64,000 nt of DNA from Victivallales bacterium (GTDB lineage: Bacteria > Verrucomicrobiota > Lentisphaeria > Oligosphaerales > Oligosphaeraceae). Positions within the stretch are counted from its first letter, which is position 1, and each line of letters begins with the position of its first letter. Below are positions 8,353-16,954 of the stretch, one piece after another. A program made the translations under genes and the position numbers. Under the pieces are notes generated by a model that saw only the letters and a program-made list of their open reading frames with translations, had not been told where the DNA came from and ran no database searches. Location of the stretch: NCBI GenBank assembly GCA_017554445.1, contig JAFZIJ010000174.1, positions 1-64,000 of the forward strand. The letters are read 5' to 3'.

Positions 8353-8524
8353 CGGGCAAAAAATGAGCCGCCTGACCTCGCTTCCAATGGTCTGTCCGAC
8401 GAAAAAACTCCCTGACCTCCTCAATTCCGTCCCTCGTGGTTGAAATGTGCCATTGGAGGTTATATTAGATGAGTGACAAAAACGACAACGCACATACCTG
8501 CCAACATAAGGTTAACACAACACC

Positions 8525-8581
8525 ATGAAGCCCCTCCTCCGCAAAATCTTCTTCTGGGACGCGCCCGCGAAGGGGGAATGA
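8525..8581 (+). CDS. 18-codon mini-ORF carrying the LLRKIFFWD signature
   Basis: ATG 8525 to TGA 8581 encodes MKPLLRKIFFWDAPAKGE. The first 15 residues match the N-terminus of the 709-residue membrane protein at 10,468 (MNPLLRKIFFWDEPEQG) and the start of the gene at 34,683, but here the frame stops where the hydrophobic segment should begin. It ends 12 bases before the next start codon. It may be a 5' relic of a deleted gene or a leader peptide. Confidence 0.4.
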   Translation: MKPLLRKIFFWDAPAKGE

Positions 8582-8592
8582 AATAGCAGATA

Positions 8593-9648
8593 ATGATGTT
8601 TGACACAAAAACACAGAATGCAAAGCCTCCTGCTCGCCTGCACGCCATTCTGGCACGACGGGGACCGAATGCAGTTGTCTTTCGGCGTGGTCCGTCCGAC
8701 AAGGTCGCCGTCATCGGCTGGGACCGCAGCAATGACACCTTCGCCTTGGGACAGTGGCTGCGCGGTCGCATCTATCCGCTACGATGCGACTTGTCTCCCA
8801 AGGGAGAGCATCTGATTTACTTCGCTGCAAAGTATGGTCGTGTGAATCCTGTGGAAAAAATCGTCCGCGAGGAAGTGGAACGGAGGGTTGGGAACTTTTA
8901 CAATTGGTATGACGAATGGCAAAGGAATCAAACTTCCGATTTTGAGTCTTTCATCGAGGCAAAGCATCGTGAAGCAGAGCACGAGGAGAAACTGATACGC
9001 GACGAACATCGGCAGGAGTTTCAACGGATGGAGCAGTCTGCCGACTACCACGACTACAGTTGGACGGCAATCTCTCGTACTCCTTATCTCAAGGCGCTCT
9101 CCCTCTGGTGGCACGGCACGGGATGGAATGGAGGCGGGATTTTCGAAAGCGAGAGGGAGTTCTACCTCAATCGTCCGCCTGAATGGATTGCAAAGACCAT
9201 TCCTGGCGTGCAGGACCGCAGATTCAAGGAGCTTACGCTCACGGATTATCTGAAAAAGGAGCAAGGCTGGGGAACTCGGGGAGAATGCATGATGGTCTAT
9301 GACTTTCGCCTGGAACGTGATGGGTGGCAATATTTGGAGAATGCCAAGCCAGGATGGTTTTATGAGAAAACACTTTCCAATGGATGGATTCTGCGGAAGG
9401 AATTCCCTGGCGGCTACGAGTCTCGGCATGAAATCTACTGGGAACGGCATTGTCTTCTGGATGCCGACGGGAAGGTGCTTATGGACGGTATGGACTGGTG
9501 CTGGGCGGAGTACGACACCTACCGCAAACGTATCGTCTATGCCGAAAACGGCGCAATCTACGCGTTGGAATTGAAGTTGCCGCTGGAACCGAAGCAGTTG
9601 TACGATTTCAATGGAATGGCCTACCAGCGGATCACCGCGCCGTATTAG
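8593..9648 (+). CDS. Conserved hypothetical protein (351 aa), cytoplasmic
   Basis: No signal peptide or membrane helix. The N-terminus carries ARRGPNAVVFRRGPSDKVAVIGWD and, a little later, GQWLRGRIYPLRCDLSPKGEHLIYFAAK, a pattern seen in hypothetical proteins of several bacterial phyla (from memory). The rest is rich in Trp and Tyr, with WHGTGWNGGGIF, a charged helical region (about 100-155) and a beta-rich end that could form a propeller-like or WG-repeat-like fold. No catalytic motif is visible. It starts 12 bases after the mini-ORF, with a second in-frame ATG 3 bases on. Confidence 0.7.
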   Translation: MMFDTKTQNAKPPARLHAILARRGPNAVVFRRGPSDKVAVIGWDRSNDTFALGQWLRGRIYPLRCDLSPKGEHLIYFAAKYGRVNPVEKIVREEVERRVGNFYNWYDEWQRNQTSDFESFIEAKHREAEHEEKLIRDEHRQEFQRMEQSADYHDYSWTAISRTPYLKALSLWWHGTGWNGGGIFESEREFYLNRPPEWIAKTIPGVQDRRFKELTLTDYLKKEQGWGTRGECMMVYDFRLERDGWQYLENAKPGWFYEKTLSNGWILRKEFPGGYESRHEIYWERHCLLDADGKVLMDGMDWCWAEYDTYRKRIVYAENGAIYALELKLPLEPKQLYDFNGMAYQRITAPY

Positions 9649-9711
9649 GAAAATGCAAGCAAAAAGGGAAAAGACAGTAGCGGGAAAACAGCAAGAAACG
9701 GAAGAGGCGAC

Positions 9712-10437
9712 ATGCACGCAATAATACGTCAAGGCGAAGGCAAGTACTATGTTTCCGCAGTATTTGGCTACTACAAGGACATAACGGCCACGGATGATTA
9801 CGAGAAGTATCTCCAGAACATACATAATCCTTATTGGATTGTGTGGGATGCTGAAAAGAGGCGTCTGATCAAATGGCTTGCATTCGCTCCCAATACAAAA
9901 TACATCATTCCACAAGTCATTATCATCGATGCCGACCAGAGCAATTGGCGCAAGGATGAGAATGGCGTTGGCTGCGTTGATTTTTTGAATAGGGAACTGC
10001 TTGATTCCTTTCTGGACAGGGACGAACAGCCTAAGGAGATTCTTGACAAATGCCGTGCAATGGATGCAGGATATGTATATGAAGAGACAACGGAAATCAA
10101 GACGGAGGCGGATATTGTCAATCTTTCCTGGGCGTCTGGTGGATTTCACGACGCATTCATCGCAAAAGAGGAACTGATGGAAGATGGCACTCTTTATCTG
10201 CTCTTTGATGGAACCTGGGGCTGCAAGATTGAAGTTTGGTTCTGGGGTGATCTGGAATATGACACTTCCAGCAGACATTCAGACGAATATGACCATTTCT
10301 GGCTTGGTTCAACTGTCATTTTGCAGGATGGATTCGTTTATCTCATTGACGACGATGATATGACTGTCGATAAGATAGCCCCTGGATACTGCTACTTCAA
10401 GGCAAGGCACATGAAGTACAGAATTATCCCTGATTGA
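9712..10437 (+). CDS. Hypothetical protein (241 aa), cytoplasmic
   Basis: ATG 9712 follows GAAGAGGCG. Acidic and aromatic-rich, with no signal peptide or membrane helix. The C-terminal half has SWASGGFHDAFI and LLFDGTWGCKIEVWFWGDLEYD, a beta-strand pattern seen in uncharacterised proteins sometimes found near polymorphic-toxin immunity genes. It ends with a compact domain (APGYCYFKARHMKYRII). Function unknown. It sits between two genes of the same strand, so it is likely part of the cassette operon. Confidence 0.65.
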   Translation: MHAIIRQGEGKYYVSAVFGYYKDITATDDYEKYLQNIHNPYWIVWDAEKRRLIKWLAFAPNTKYIIPQVIIIDADQSNWRKDENGVGCVDFLNRELLDSFLDRDEQPKEILDKCRAMDAGYVYEETTEIKTEADIVNLSWASGGFHDAFIAKEELMEDGTLYLLFDGTWGCKIEVWFWGDLEYDTSSRHSDEYDHFWLGSTVILQDGFVYLIDDDDMTVDKIAPGYCYFKARHMKYRIIPD

Positions 10438-10467
10438 GCGGAATATGAAAACAACAAGAAAAAAACC

Positions 10468-12597
10468 ATGAATCCCCTCCTCCGCAAAATCTTCTTCTGG
10501 GACGAGCCCGAGCAGGGCGCGTTCTTTGGATTGACGCTGCTTTTGCTGACGCTTTGGAGTGCCTTCAGCGTGTTTTGCGCGTGCGTGGCGGCTTACAGCC
10601 GAATCTTCACGTTTACGGCTGTGGCCGTGACATTCTTTTCTTGGCTCATACTTTCTTGTCTCTACAGCCTATTTCTTGTGATCAAGGGAGTGGTCTACAT
10701 CATCAAGCAAACGCCGCGTTTCTGGATGCGACTGCTGAAGATGCTGGCGGCGGTTGCGGTGCTGACGCCGCTCTGTACCGCCTTGGTCTACAACCTGTTG
10801 TCTGACCCTCCGATAACAGCTGTTTTGGCAATTCTGACGGCGTTCTGCCTGGCGTTTTTCGGTTCGGTCTATCTCTTCCGCCCCATCGTTCCTCCTGCGA
10901 AACTTCTGTCCTGTTTGCTGTCCTGGACAGGGGCCTTTCTGGTATTCTCCACCCTCTTCTGCCTTGCAAATCCATTGGAGGACAGAGTGCCTCACGAGTT
11001 TAATCGCTGCCCAGAATGGCTTGGGCAAGACATCCCGTATGTTGTTCCGTTCTGGCGGTGGTTCGGCCTTTCGGGCAAAGGCTGCTTCTGGTTCACGCTT
11101 GCGGGATTCCTGATGCTTGCAATCGCCTATCTCCTGACCTGGTGCATACTGGCGAAATTGTCTGGCGTTTCGATGCGCCGCTTCTGCGGTCGCGACATCC
11201 GCGTCCAATGGGCCATTATGGCGGGAATCTATGTCGTGACGCTGTGCTTTGCCCTTGGGAGCAACGCCCAATACCGAACCTCCGTAAAGGCTTTGGAGAT
11301 GCATTTCGGCTATCCGATGACGGGCGCTGGACTCGGGCAAATCTATTATGACGGGCAAGCACCCGATGCTGCCTACTGGAAACGCCTGGACGCCTCTTTG
11401 GAGCGATATGACCAAGAACAAAAGAAAACAGAGGATAATGGCGAATGCACCTTCGATGCCTATCCAGATGCCGTTCTCCCGAAAGAACTCTATGAAAAGC
11501 GGCGTACAAGCTTCCTGAACAGTTTGAAGACTGCGGGGTTACAGCAATATTATGTCTCTCCGATGCCTCCAGACGAGAAGGATTTTTCGGCTAAATATCT
11601 TTACGGAATGCCATTGCCTGAACTCTCCGAATGCAGGAAGTTGGCACGCATTGAGCAACGCCGCTGTCAGTATGCGATTGATTCGGGTGATTTCAATACG
11701 GCGGCCCAATGCATCGCACATCTTGACATTCTGTGCGATTTTCTCAGCAGGGATTGTTTTCATATCGCATTTTTAATCTGGCGCCAAGTCGGCTTGATTC
11801 GGAATGAAATGCTCGCCAAGTTGCTCGCTTCTGGACTTCCTACGGACAAATGGCTGGAGGAACAGACGAATCAGTTGCTCCACTGGGAGAAGAGTTTTGA
11901 GCAGAAGGAAAAGATGATTCTCTACTCGCAAGCTATCATTAATCTGGAGTTGCTCCAGTTGGTGGTGGGTGAGCATTTGACGGAATGGAAGGCTTACGAT
12001 TTTAATGGCAATTGGAATTATTGGCTCTATTTCAAATCGATTCGGTTCTCCTTTCCACAGGGCTGGTGGCTCGCTGCCAAGAGCGCGAGGGATTGCGCAA
12101 GGGTGATGAAGGTCACGAGTTTCGAACAGTTGCCCCAAAAGGCAACAGGCAGCGTCTTGGCGGATAGGATGATTTCATCACTGTCACGGACAAGTCAAAA
12201 GAAACGCAGTTATATCGCCTCCTGCCGTGTTCTGCGCGGTCTCATTGCGGTGGAACAGCTGAAGCGACGCACGGGAGTTTATCCTGATTCCCCAAACGAC
12301 CTTCCCGCAGACCCGTTCACCAACCAGCCGCTGAAATACCGCAAGGGGCAATGCGAGGTCAGGCGCTACTACGCAAAATGGCTTCCTGGCGAGACAGAGG
12401 AAGGAGCGGAAGACGTCGAACCCTCGCAAAACGGAGAATGGACATTGGAGGACAAGACGGAGACCGTCGAAGCCGTCCAAATCTGGAGCATCGGACCAGA
12501 CGGCATCGACGATGGCGGTCTTGATGTAGTAAAGGAAGAAGGCTCTGACGTATGGCAGCGAACGGACGACATCCGTTTCCTCCTCCCGATTCCGTGA
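10468..12597 (+). CDS. Large hypothetical membrane protein with LLRKIFFWD N-terminus (709 aa)
   Basis: Begins MNPLLRKIFFWDEPEQGAFF. About seven hydrophobic segments occur within residues 15-270, then a soluble helical region (about 280-570) and a C-terminal domain with YPDSPNDLPADPFTNQPLKYR and IWSIGPDGIDDGG. That last pattern is common in uncharacterised PVC-group proteins (family knowledge from memory). No ribosome site is obvious. The same N-terminal signature occurs at 8525, 15,138 and 34,683. Role unknown; an inner-membrane location with a large soluble C-terminus is inferred. Confidence 0.75.
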   Translation: MNPLLRKIFFWDEPEQGAFFGLTLLLLTLWSAFSVFCACVAAYSRIFTFTAVAVTFFSWLILSCLYSLFLVIKGVVYIIKQTPRFWMRLLKMLAAVAVLTPLCTALVYNLLSDPPITAVLAILTAFCLAFFGSVYLFRPIVPPAKLLSCLLSWTGAFLVFSTLFCLANPLEDRVPHEFNRCPEWLGQDIPYVVPFWRWFGLSGKGCFWFTLAGFLMLAIAYLLTWCILAKLSGVSMRRFCGRDIRVQWAIMAGIYVVTLCFALGSNAQYRTSVKALEMHFGYPMTGAGLGQIYYDGQAPDAAYWKRLDASLERYDQEQKKTEDNGECTFDAYPDAVLPKELYEKRRTSFLNSLKTAGLQQYYVSPMPPDEKDFSAKYLYGMPLPELSECRKLARIEQRRCQYAIDSGDFNTAAQCIAHLDILCDFLSRDCFHIAFLIWRQVGLIRNEMLAKLLASGLPTDKWLEEQTNQLLHWEKSFEQKEKMILYSQAIINLELLQLVVGEHLTEWKAYDFNGNWNYWLYFKSIRFSFPQGWWLAAKSARDCARVMKVTSFEQLPQKATGSVLADRMISSLSRTSQKKRSYIASCRVLRGLIAVEQLKRRTGVYPDSPNDLPADPFTNQPLKYRKGQCEVRRYYAKWLPGETEEGAEDVEPSQNGEWTLEDKTETVEAVQIWSIGPDGIDDGGLDVVKEEGSDVWQRTDDIRFLLPIP

Positions 12598-12789
12598 GAC
12601 TTCGCCTGGCGACTGCAAACTGAACACCCCTTCTTCTTTTGTCGTCCATTCTCCGCGCAGATGGTCCATTCGCGCCAATCAAGGACGAAACGACCTTTTC
12701 AACCTTTTCCCCGAGGTAGAAAACAACGGTTTTCCGTTCTCCCGACGGCTGGCTTTCGAAAAGACCGCGGGTTAGCGATTGGAGAACGC

Positions 12790-13251
12790 CGGAGAAGGGT
12801 TCTAAATCACCCATCCTCGTCCGACCATCGCTTTTCACGCAGCCCATTGACGGCTTTCCCGTCAGTGGGCTTTTTCGTTTCCCGCAACTTCCGTAAAATG
12901 CGGCACTTGCGCGGATTATCCGTTCGGCGAGACTCATCTGCGGAGAACGGGGAAAAGGCCGTTGCGGACATCTCTCCAACCGTTTTTCCGCCAGTTTTCT
13001 CCGTTTGAAAAGACCGTCGGCTTTTCCCCTAAATTGACATTTTCCGCCTCAAGACGCCAACATTCTCCGATTTTTTCTTGAATAGCATTGAATGGATGTC
13101 AAGAGAAATGCGATGCTATTCTTCTCCGCTGAAGAACAGAGAAGGATTTTGAGGTGGGGCGGAGAAGGTTTCAAACCTCAAAATGCCAACATGAGATGCG
13201 AAACGCGGTCTTTTACAAATCGGCGTCGGTGGGGCGGTGTCGGGCAACCTG
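12790..13251. repeat. Long degenerate direct repeat, right copy
   Basis: Counterpart of 7912-8352 with the same order of landmarks. Its end (CGGTCTTTTACAAATCGGCGTCGGTGG...) also matches a third short copy at about 18,628-18,690. The ORFs that cross it are low-complexity or inconsistent between copies, so it is treated as non-coding. It separates the hypothetical cassette from the AlbA-type regulator gene. Confidence 0.75.
12841..12875 (+). terminator. Rho-independent terminator inside the right repeat copy
   Basis: Stem GCCCATTGACGG / CCGTCAGTGGGC (12 bp with one G-T pair) and a 5-base loop, followed by TTTTTCGTTT on the plus strand. It lies about 240 bases after the 709-residue gene and would end that transcript. 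The left copy keeps the hairpin but has a weaker T tract (GTTTCG). Confidence 0.7.
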
Positions 13252-13348
13252 TGCAGATAAAACTCCTACTGACGGGAAATTCCGTAAAATACAAAGAACC
13301 AGAAAATACGCTTGAATGTTTGGGAAATAGTGTTTTCCTGACTATATT

Positions 13349-13551
13349 AAGACCCAAGTCAAGACCCAAGTCAAGACCCAAGTCAAGACCCAAGTCAAGA
13401 CCCAAGTCAAGACCCAAGTCAAGACACAAGTCAAGACACAAGTCAAGACACAAGTCAAGACACAAGTCAAGACACAAGTCAAGACACAAGTCAAGACACA
13501 AGTCAAGACACAAGCAAGACACAAGTCAAGACACAAGTCAAGACACAAATC
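13349..13551. repeat. 12-bp minisatellite, 17 units in two variants
   Basis: Six units of AAGACCCAAGTC (13,349-13,420), then seven of AAGACACAAGTC (13,421-13,504), one 11-base unit lacking a T (13,505-13,515), and three more ending in a degenerate unit. Twelve-base units keep the reading frame; the 11-base unit breaks it. One frame reads SQDP/SQDT repeats. It ends 32 bases before the AlbA-type gene. Unit number is likely to vary between strains. Confidence 0.9.
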
Positions 13552-13583
13552 AAACGCAGATAGTTTTTTAGGAGACCAACATT

Positions 13584-15119
13584 ATGGCATTGCCAGTCAA
13601 CATAAAGGAACTTATTGAACAGCGGGTTGTGGAATCCACGAGGATTGAGTACAAGTCCGATTGGAATCCAGAGTCCGTCGTTCACAGTATCTGCGCTTTT
13701 GCGAATGACATCGACAACTGTGGAGGCGGTTATATCATCTTGGGAATCGAGGAGCGTGACGGACGTCCTCTTCTGCCGGTCAAGGGACTTGCGAAGGGTG
13801 CCATTGACAGAATCAACAAGGATATCCTGAACAAGTGCAATCTCATTGAGCCGCGTTATCTTCCTGCGGTCGAACCGATGGAATATGATGGAAAGGACAT
13901 TGTCGTCATTTGGATTCCAGGCGGGGAGGATCGTCCATACAAATGTCCAGTCCATTTCCCTTCAGACAAGTCGCGGGATTGGGAGAGGGCATATTATATC
14001 CGCAAGATGGCAAGCACGATTCGGGCCAATGCAAAGGAGGAGCGTGAGCTTGTGCTTATGACGCACCGCATCCCCTTTGATGACAGGCTGAACCAGTTTG
14101 CGGAAATCACGGATTTGAAGACATCGCTGATTTCCGAGTTCCTCCACACGGTGAAAAGCGAACTGTATGGCGAGGCACTTGAAAAGCCCCTGCTGGACAT
14201 TGCCAGGAATATGCGTCTTGTAGGCGGCACGACCGAGTTCTGCAAACCGCTGAATGTTGGACTTATGTTCTTTAATAACGCCCCGGAGAACTTCTTCCGC
14301 TATGCCCAGATTGAAGTGGTCGACAAGCCCGAACCGACTGGCGAGCGAATGGTGGAGAAGTATTTTCGCGGCCCATTGGACAAGCAGCTCAGGGATGCTC
14401 TGGCATACATCAAGAACTATATGCTGAAGATGCAGATCACCAAAGTCGATGGACAGGCCGAGGCCATCCACACATGGAACATTCCCTTCAAGGCAATTGA
14501 GGAGGCGCTCTCCAATGCCGTGTACCATAAATCATACGAAATTCCAGAGCCTATCACCGTCACGCTGACACCCGAGAAAATGGAGATATTGAGTCTTCCA
14601 GGGCCAGACCTGTCCATTTCGGATGAGGATCTTCGCAAGTGCCACCTTGTCTCGCGACAAAATCGCAACCGTCGCATTGGCGACTTTCTGAAGGAACTGG
14701 ATCTGGTCGAGGGGCGGAACACTGGCATTCCCGCCATTCTGAGGGCAATGCGGCAGAATGGCTCCAAACCTCCGATTTTTGAAACTGATACGGAAAGAAG
14801 TTATTTCCTGGTGACACTGCCAGTACATGACGACTTCATTCCCAAACAGTCAAACGAGAGGCTATCCTCTGGAGGCGCGACTTCCAAAGCAATTCAGCCG
14901 AAAAAACGCAGAAGTCACGACGAAACCAAGAAACTGGTCGTCAAGGCCTTGAAGTCAAAAGGTGATTTGTCCATAGCGGAAATAGCGTCGGTTGTCGGCT
15001 ATGCCCAGATCACCACAACACTCAAGAACATTGTCAAGGAGTTGATTGCCGAGGGAAAAGCCGAGAAGACGAAACCAGACAAGCCTCATAGCCAGAATCA
15101 GAAGATTCATCTGAAATGA
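13584..15119 (+). CDS. AlbA_2/Schlafen-type DNA-binding protein with GHKL-like ATPase region
   Basis: 511 residues; ATG 13,584 has AGGAGA at good spacing. The N-terminal AlbA_2 domain (about 1-130) shows ESTRIEYKSDWNPESVVHSI and CGGGYIILGIEE. A middle region (about 290-420) with AIEEALSNAVYHKSYEIPEPI and MEILSLPGP resembles the HATPase_c_4 module of these RecG-like regulators. The C-terminus (about 440-490) is a winged helix. Such proteins are annotated as transcriptional regulators or putative helicases; many sit near defence or mobile genes. A 12-bp array lies immediately upstream. A distant relative is at 18,724. Confidence 0.85.
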   Translation: MALPVNIKELIEQRVVESTRIEYKSDWNPESVVHSICAFANDIDNCGGGYIILGIEERDGRPLLPVKGLAKGAIDRINKDILNKCNLIEPRYLPAVEPMEYDGKDIVVIWIPGGEDRPYKCPVHFPSDKSRDWERAYYIRKMASTIRANAKEERELVLMTHRIPFDDRLNQFAEITDLKTSLISEFLHTVKSELYGEALEKPLLDIARNMRLVGGTTEFCKPLNVGLMFFNNAPENFFRYAQIEVVDKPEPTGERMVEKYFRGPLDKQLRDALAYIKNYMLKMQITKVDGQAEAIHTWNIPFKAIEEALSNAVYHKSYEIPEPITVTLTPEKMEILSLPGPDLSISDEDLRKCHLVSRQNRNRRIGDFLKELDLVEGRNTGIPAILRAMRQNGSKPPIFETDTERSYFLVTLPVHDDFIPKQSNERLSSGGATSKAIQPKKRRSHDETKKLVVKALKSKGDLSIAEIASVVGYAQITTTLKNIVKELIAEGKAEKTKPDKPHSQNQKIHLK

Positions 15120-15137
15120 ACTGACCAGTGAAATAGT

Positions 15138-15197
15138 ATGAATCCCCTCCTTCGCAGACTTGTCTTCTGGGACGCACCCGCACAGGAAAGCAGTTGA
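15138..15197 (+). CDS. 19-codon mini-ORF carrying the LLRKIFFWD-type signature
   Basis: ATG 15,138 to TGA 15,197 encodes MNPLLRRLVFWDAPAQESS. It matches the first residues of the 709-residue membrane protein (10,468) and stops at the same relative point as the mini-ORF at 8525. It begins 18 bases after the stop of the AlbA-type gene and ends 60 bases before the next gene. It may be a decayed gene start or a translated leader. Confidence 0.4.
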   Translation: MNPLLRRLVFWDAPAQESS

Positions 15198-15257
15198 TAG
15201 TTAAGAGAGTGCTTTATGTGGGAAATCGACGATGTAGAGTCATGATAGGAGATTATC

Positions 15258-15782
15258 ATGCAGTTTTTTAAGGATCCGAAGAATTGGAGAAACGAACTCG
15301 CAGCCATCGGTCTGTCCGCTGGAACGGTAATGTTCTTTTTGAGTTTTCTTGTGCTCGGCAATCCTACCATCTGGCTGCTGGTGGCTTGTGTGCCGTTATT
15401 ATTGCCGTTGCTTTTCGGCTCTTGGTTGAAAATGAAAGTCCCCGCCTTGCTGATTTTGTCGATTTCTATATGGATTATCGTTTTGGAAACAACAAGGTTT
15501 AATCCGATAAAAGTAGCTTCACCTGACAAGCAAACAGCCGCAATCCTTTTGGTTAAGGGAAACAACAACTGCTATACGGTGATAATTGGCGAACAGACTT
15601 TTTATACAGCCGCTTCCATTTACCATAATGCCCGCGGAGTGTGGAAGGGCAACGATTTGTTTGTGCTTGAAAGTTCCGACATCGGTCCAACGGAGTTCCG
15701 CAGGGAAAATGGATTATGGCGAGCAACGCCAGAGGAACATTTACACCGCATGCCGTTGAAAGCCAAAGAGACAAATCCATAA
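15258..15782 (+). CDS. Small membrane-anchored hypothetical protein (174 aa)
   Basis: ATG 15,258 follows TAGGAGATTATC, a good ribosome site. Three hydrophobic stretches fall within residues 15-90 (MFFLSFLVLGNPTIWLLVACV and following), and then a soluble domain of ~85 residues with LLVKGNNNCYTVIIGEQTFYTA and RRENGLWRATPEEHL. No known motif. It lies downstream of the second mini-ORF, repeating the order mini-ORF then hypothetical gene seen at 8525-8593. Confidence 0.65.
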   Translation: MQFFKDPKNWRNELAAIGLSAGTVMFFLSFLVLGNPTIWLLVACVPLLLPLLFGSWLKMKVPALLILSISIWIIVLETTRFNPIKVASPDKQTAAILLVKGNNNCYTVIIGEQTFYTAASIYHNARGVWKGNDLFVLESSDIGPTEFRRENGLWRATPEEHLHRMPLKAKETNP

Positions 15783-15963
15783 CACACATAACAAGTTGGT
15801 ATTACATCAATTGAGAAATATCTTGTTACCCCCTACACGCAATCCAGAAGCGGCTTGTATCGAGGGATGAAATGCCCCCATGATATAGCACACGGGGCGC
15901 GCCACGAAAAACAGTCAACAAGAATCAAATTATATAAGGCCAGCACAGTAATGCAACTATGTC

Positions 15964-16875
15964 CTACCGAGATGGCGGCAAATGGCTGGCTTCCTCATAG
16001 GTCAGAGCACCGTGCTTGCGCATTGCCTCTATCAGCCTGTCCTTCTCCGTCGGGTCCATTGCCGTGTTTGCCATCACGACATCAAGAGGATACAGATTCG
16101 GTGGTGAACAGGGAAGATCCCCTCTCCGATTGTTCCACTCGTTGGGAGAAAAACCGTTCTCCAATAGCAAAATCATGAAGTCTACAAGCAGCCTGTCATT
16201 GGGCGACGACTGCTCCTCATGCATCAAGTACTTCAGAATCCAATAGGAAAAACAATCTTTCAGTTCCTGACATTGGAGTTCTTCCGGACAACCATCCCTG
16301 AACACCCTTTGCAACATTCTGTAGGTGAATTCGTCCAGATTTTCCTCAACTTGAAGTAACGTGAACGGGATCTTTGCGCCATAGTTGAGAAGCAACTCAA
16401 AAGCTTCTTCATGATGATTCTCGTATGCCTGGTACAGCAATGGCTCTCTTTCATGGAACCAAGGAGAGACGACATTCGGCGAAACGCCCTCCTTCAATTT
16501 CTTTTCCAGTCCTTTCAGGTCGTTGTCTCTCAGATACTTGTCCAACGGGGGATCTTTGCAATACTGCACACAATGTACGAGATCAACTGGCAGGCAGATG
16601 GTGTCCACCGCAAGTTCCAGAGGAAGATCCACGACAAATAGCGGTAATTGTACTATCGGCAAAAGCACCTTTTCGCGAAAACCCTCCCCCGTTACAGCCG
16701 CATTGACAGGAAAGCCAACAAGCCCCATTGTGCCAGAATAAATGCAATATGGTGGTGGAAGCCCCCCTACGGTTATTGTCTCGGCAATGCGCACGCATCC
16801 CCCCCCACAGAGAGACAAAAGCAACAGCGACATGAATGAAATGAACAGGATAATCGCTTTTTTTATATTTTGCAT
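15964..16875 (-). CDS. Exported lipoprotein with YceK/YidQ-like N-terminus and ankyrin-like repeats
   Basis: 303 residues; ATG 16,875 preceded by CGGAG. A hydrophobic signal ends in LLLLSLCGGGC, so lipid attachment at the Cys near 27 is likely. Residues ~75-100 hold the PLELAVDTICLPVDL pattern of YceK/YidQ-type small lipoproteins. After that come ankyrin-like helices (KGLEKKLKEGVSPNVVS, AFELLLNYGAKI, ILLLENGFSPNEW). It is preceded by a sigma-54-type promoter and paired 22-bp repeats shared with the gene at 58,298-59,269. The function may be protein binding at the cell envelope; the partner is unknown. Confidence 0.75.
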   Translation of the reverse strand: MQNIKKAIILFISFMSLLLLSLCGGGCVRIAETITVGGLPPPYCIYSGTMGLVGFPVNAAVTGEGFREKVLLPIVQLPLFVVDLPLELAVDTICLPVDLVHCVQYCKDPPLDKYLRDNDLKGLEKKLKEGVSPNVVSPWFHEREPLLYQAYENHHEEAFELLLNYGAKIPFTLLQVEENLDEFTYRMLQRVFRDGCPEELQCQELKDCFSYWILKYLMHEEQSSPNDRLLVDFMILLLENGFSPNEWNNRRGDLPCSPPNLYPLDVVMANTAMDPTEKDRLIEAMRKHGALTYEEASHLPPSR

Positions 16876-16954
16876 ATTGAACTCCGTTTGTTGTCATATC
16901 ATCATTTGACCGACTTCCACTTTCACCGAAATCAGCAACGTCATATTTCAATAC

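Larger units (their letters stand above)
7587..8524. other. Intergenic region: fic operator, degenerate repeat, no convincing gene
   Basis: Apart from the operator (7598-7672) and the long repeat (about 7912-8352), this stretch has a 13-bp perfect inverted repeat, GTCGATTTAGGGG at 7881-7893 and CCCCTAAATCGAC at 8149-8161. A minus-strand ORF near 8302-8493 with a CxxC motif overlaps the repeat and is not considered real. The last ~170 bases before the mini-ORF show no recognisable element. Confidence 0.5.
12598..13583. other. Intergenic region: repeat, terminator and 12-bp tandem array
   Basis: Holds the right repeat copy (about 12,790-13,251), a terminator, and a 17-unit minisatellite (13,349-13,551). 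The ORF spanning the array in one frame is KSRP/KSRH low complexity and is not accepted as a gene. An AGGAGA ribosome site for the next gene lies just before 13,584. Confidence 0.55.

Noticed and set aside
8302-8493. 63-codon minus-strand ORF with CRFCHSS (zinc-ribbon-like)
   Set aside because: Overlaps the degenerate repeat, has only one CxxC, and the related copy at 13,178 does not preserve it.
8779-10278. 499-codon minus-strand frame opposite two hypothetical genes
   Set aside because: It spans two separate plus-strand genes, each with its own start and better coding character; the product has no coherent domain.
11641-11660. TTGGCACG within the 709-residue gene as a further sigma-54 promoter
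   Set aside because: Inside a coding region and lacking TTGC at the required spacing; no upstream 22-bp repeats.
13349-13551. Possible CRISPR array
   Set aside because: Units are 12 bp and directly abutting with no spacers, so it is a minisatellite. No cas genes are present.
13092-13571. 159-codon ORF through the 12-bp array (KSRP/KSRH repeats)
   Set aside because: More than a third is the tandem repeat; the 5' part is the long non-coding repeat, whose other copy does not keep this frame.
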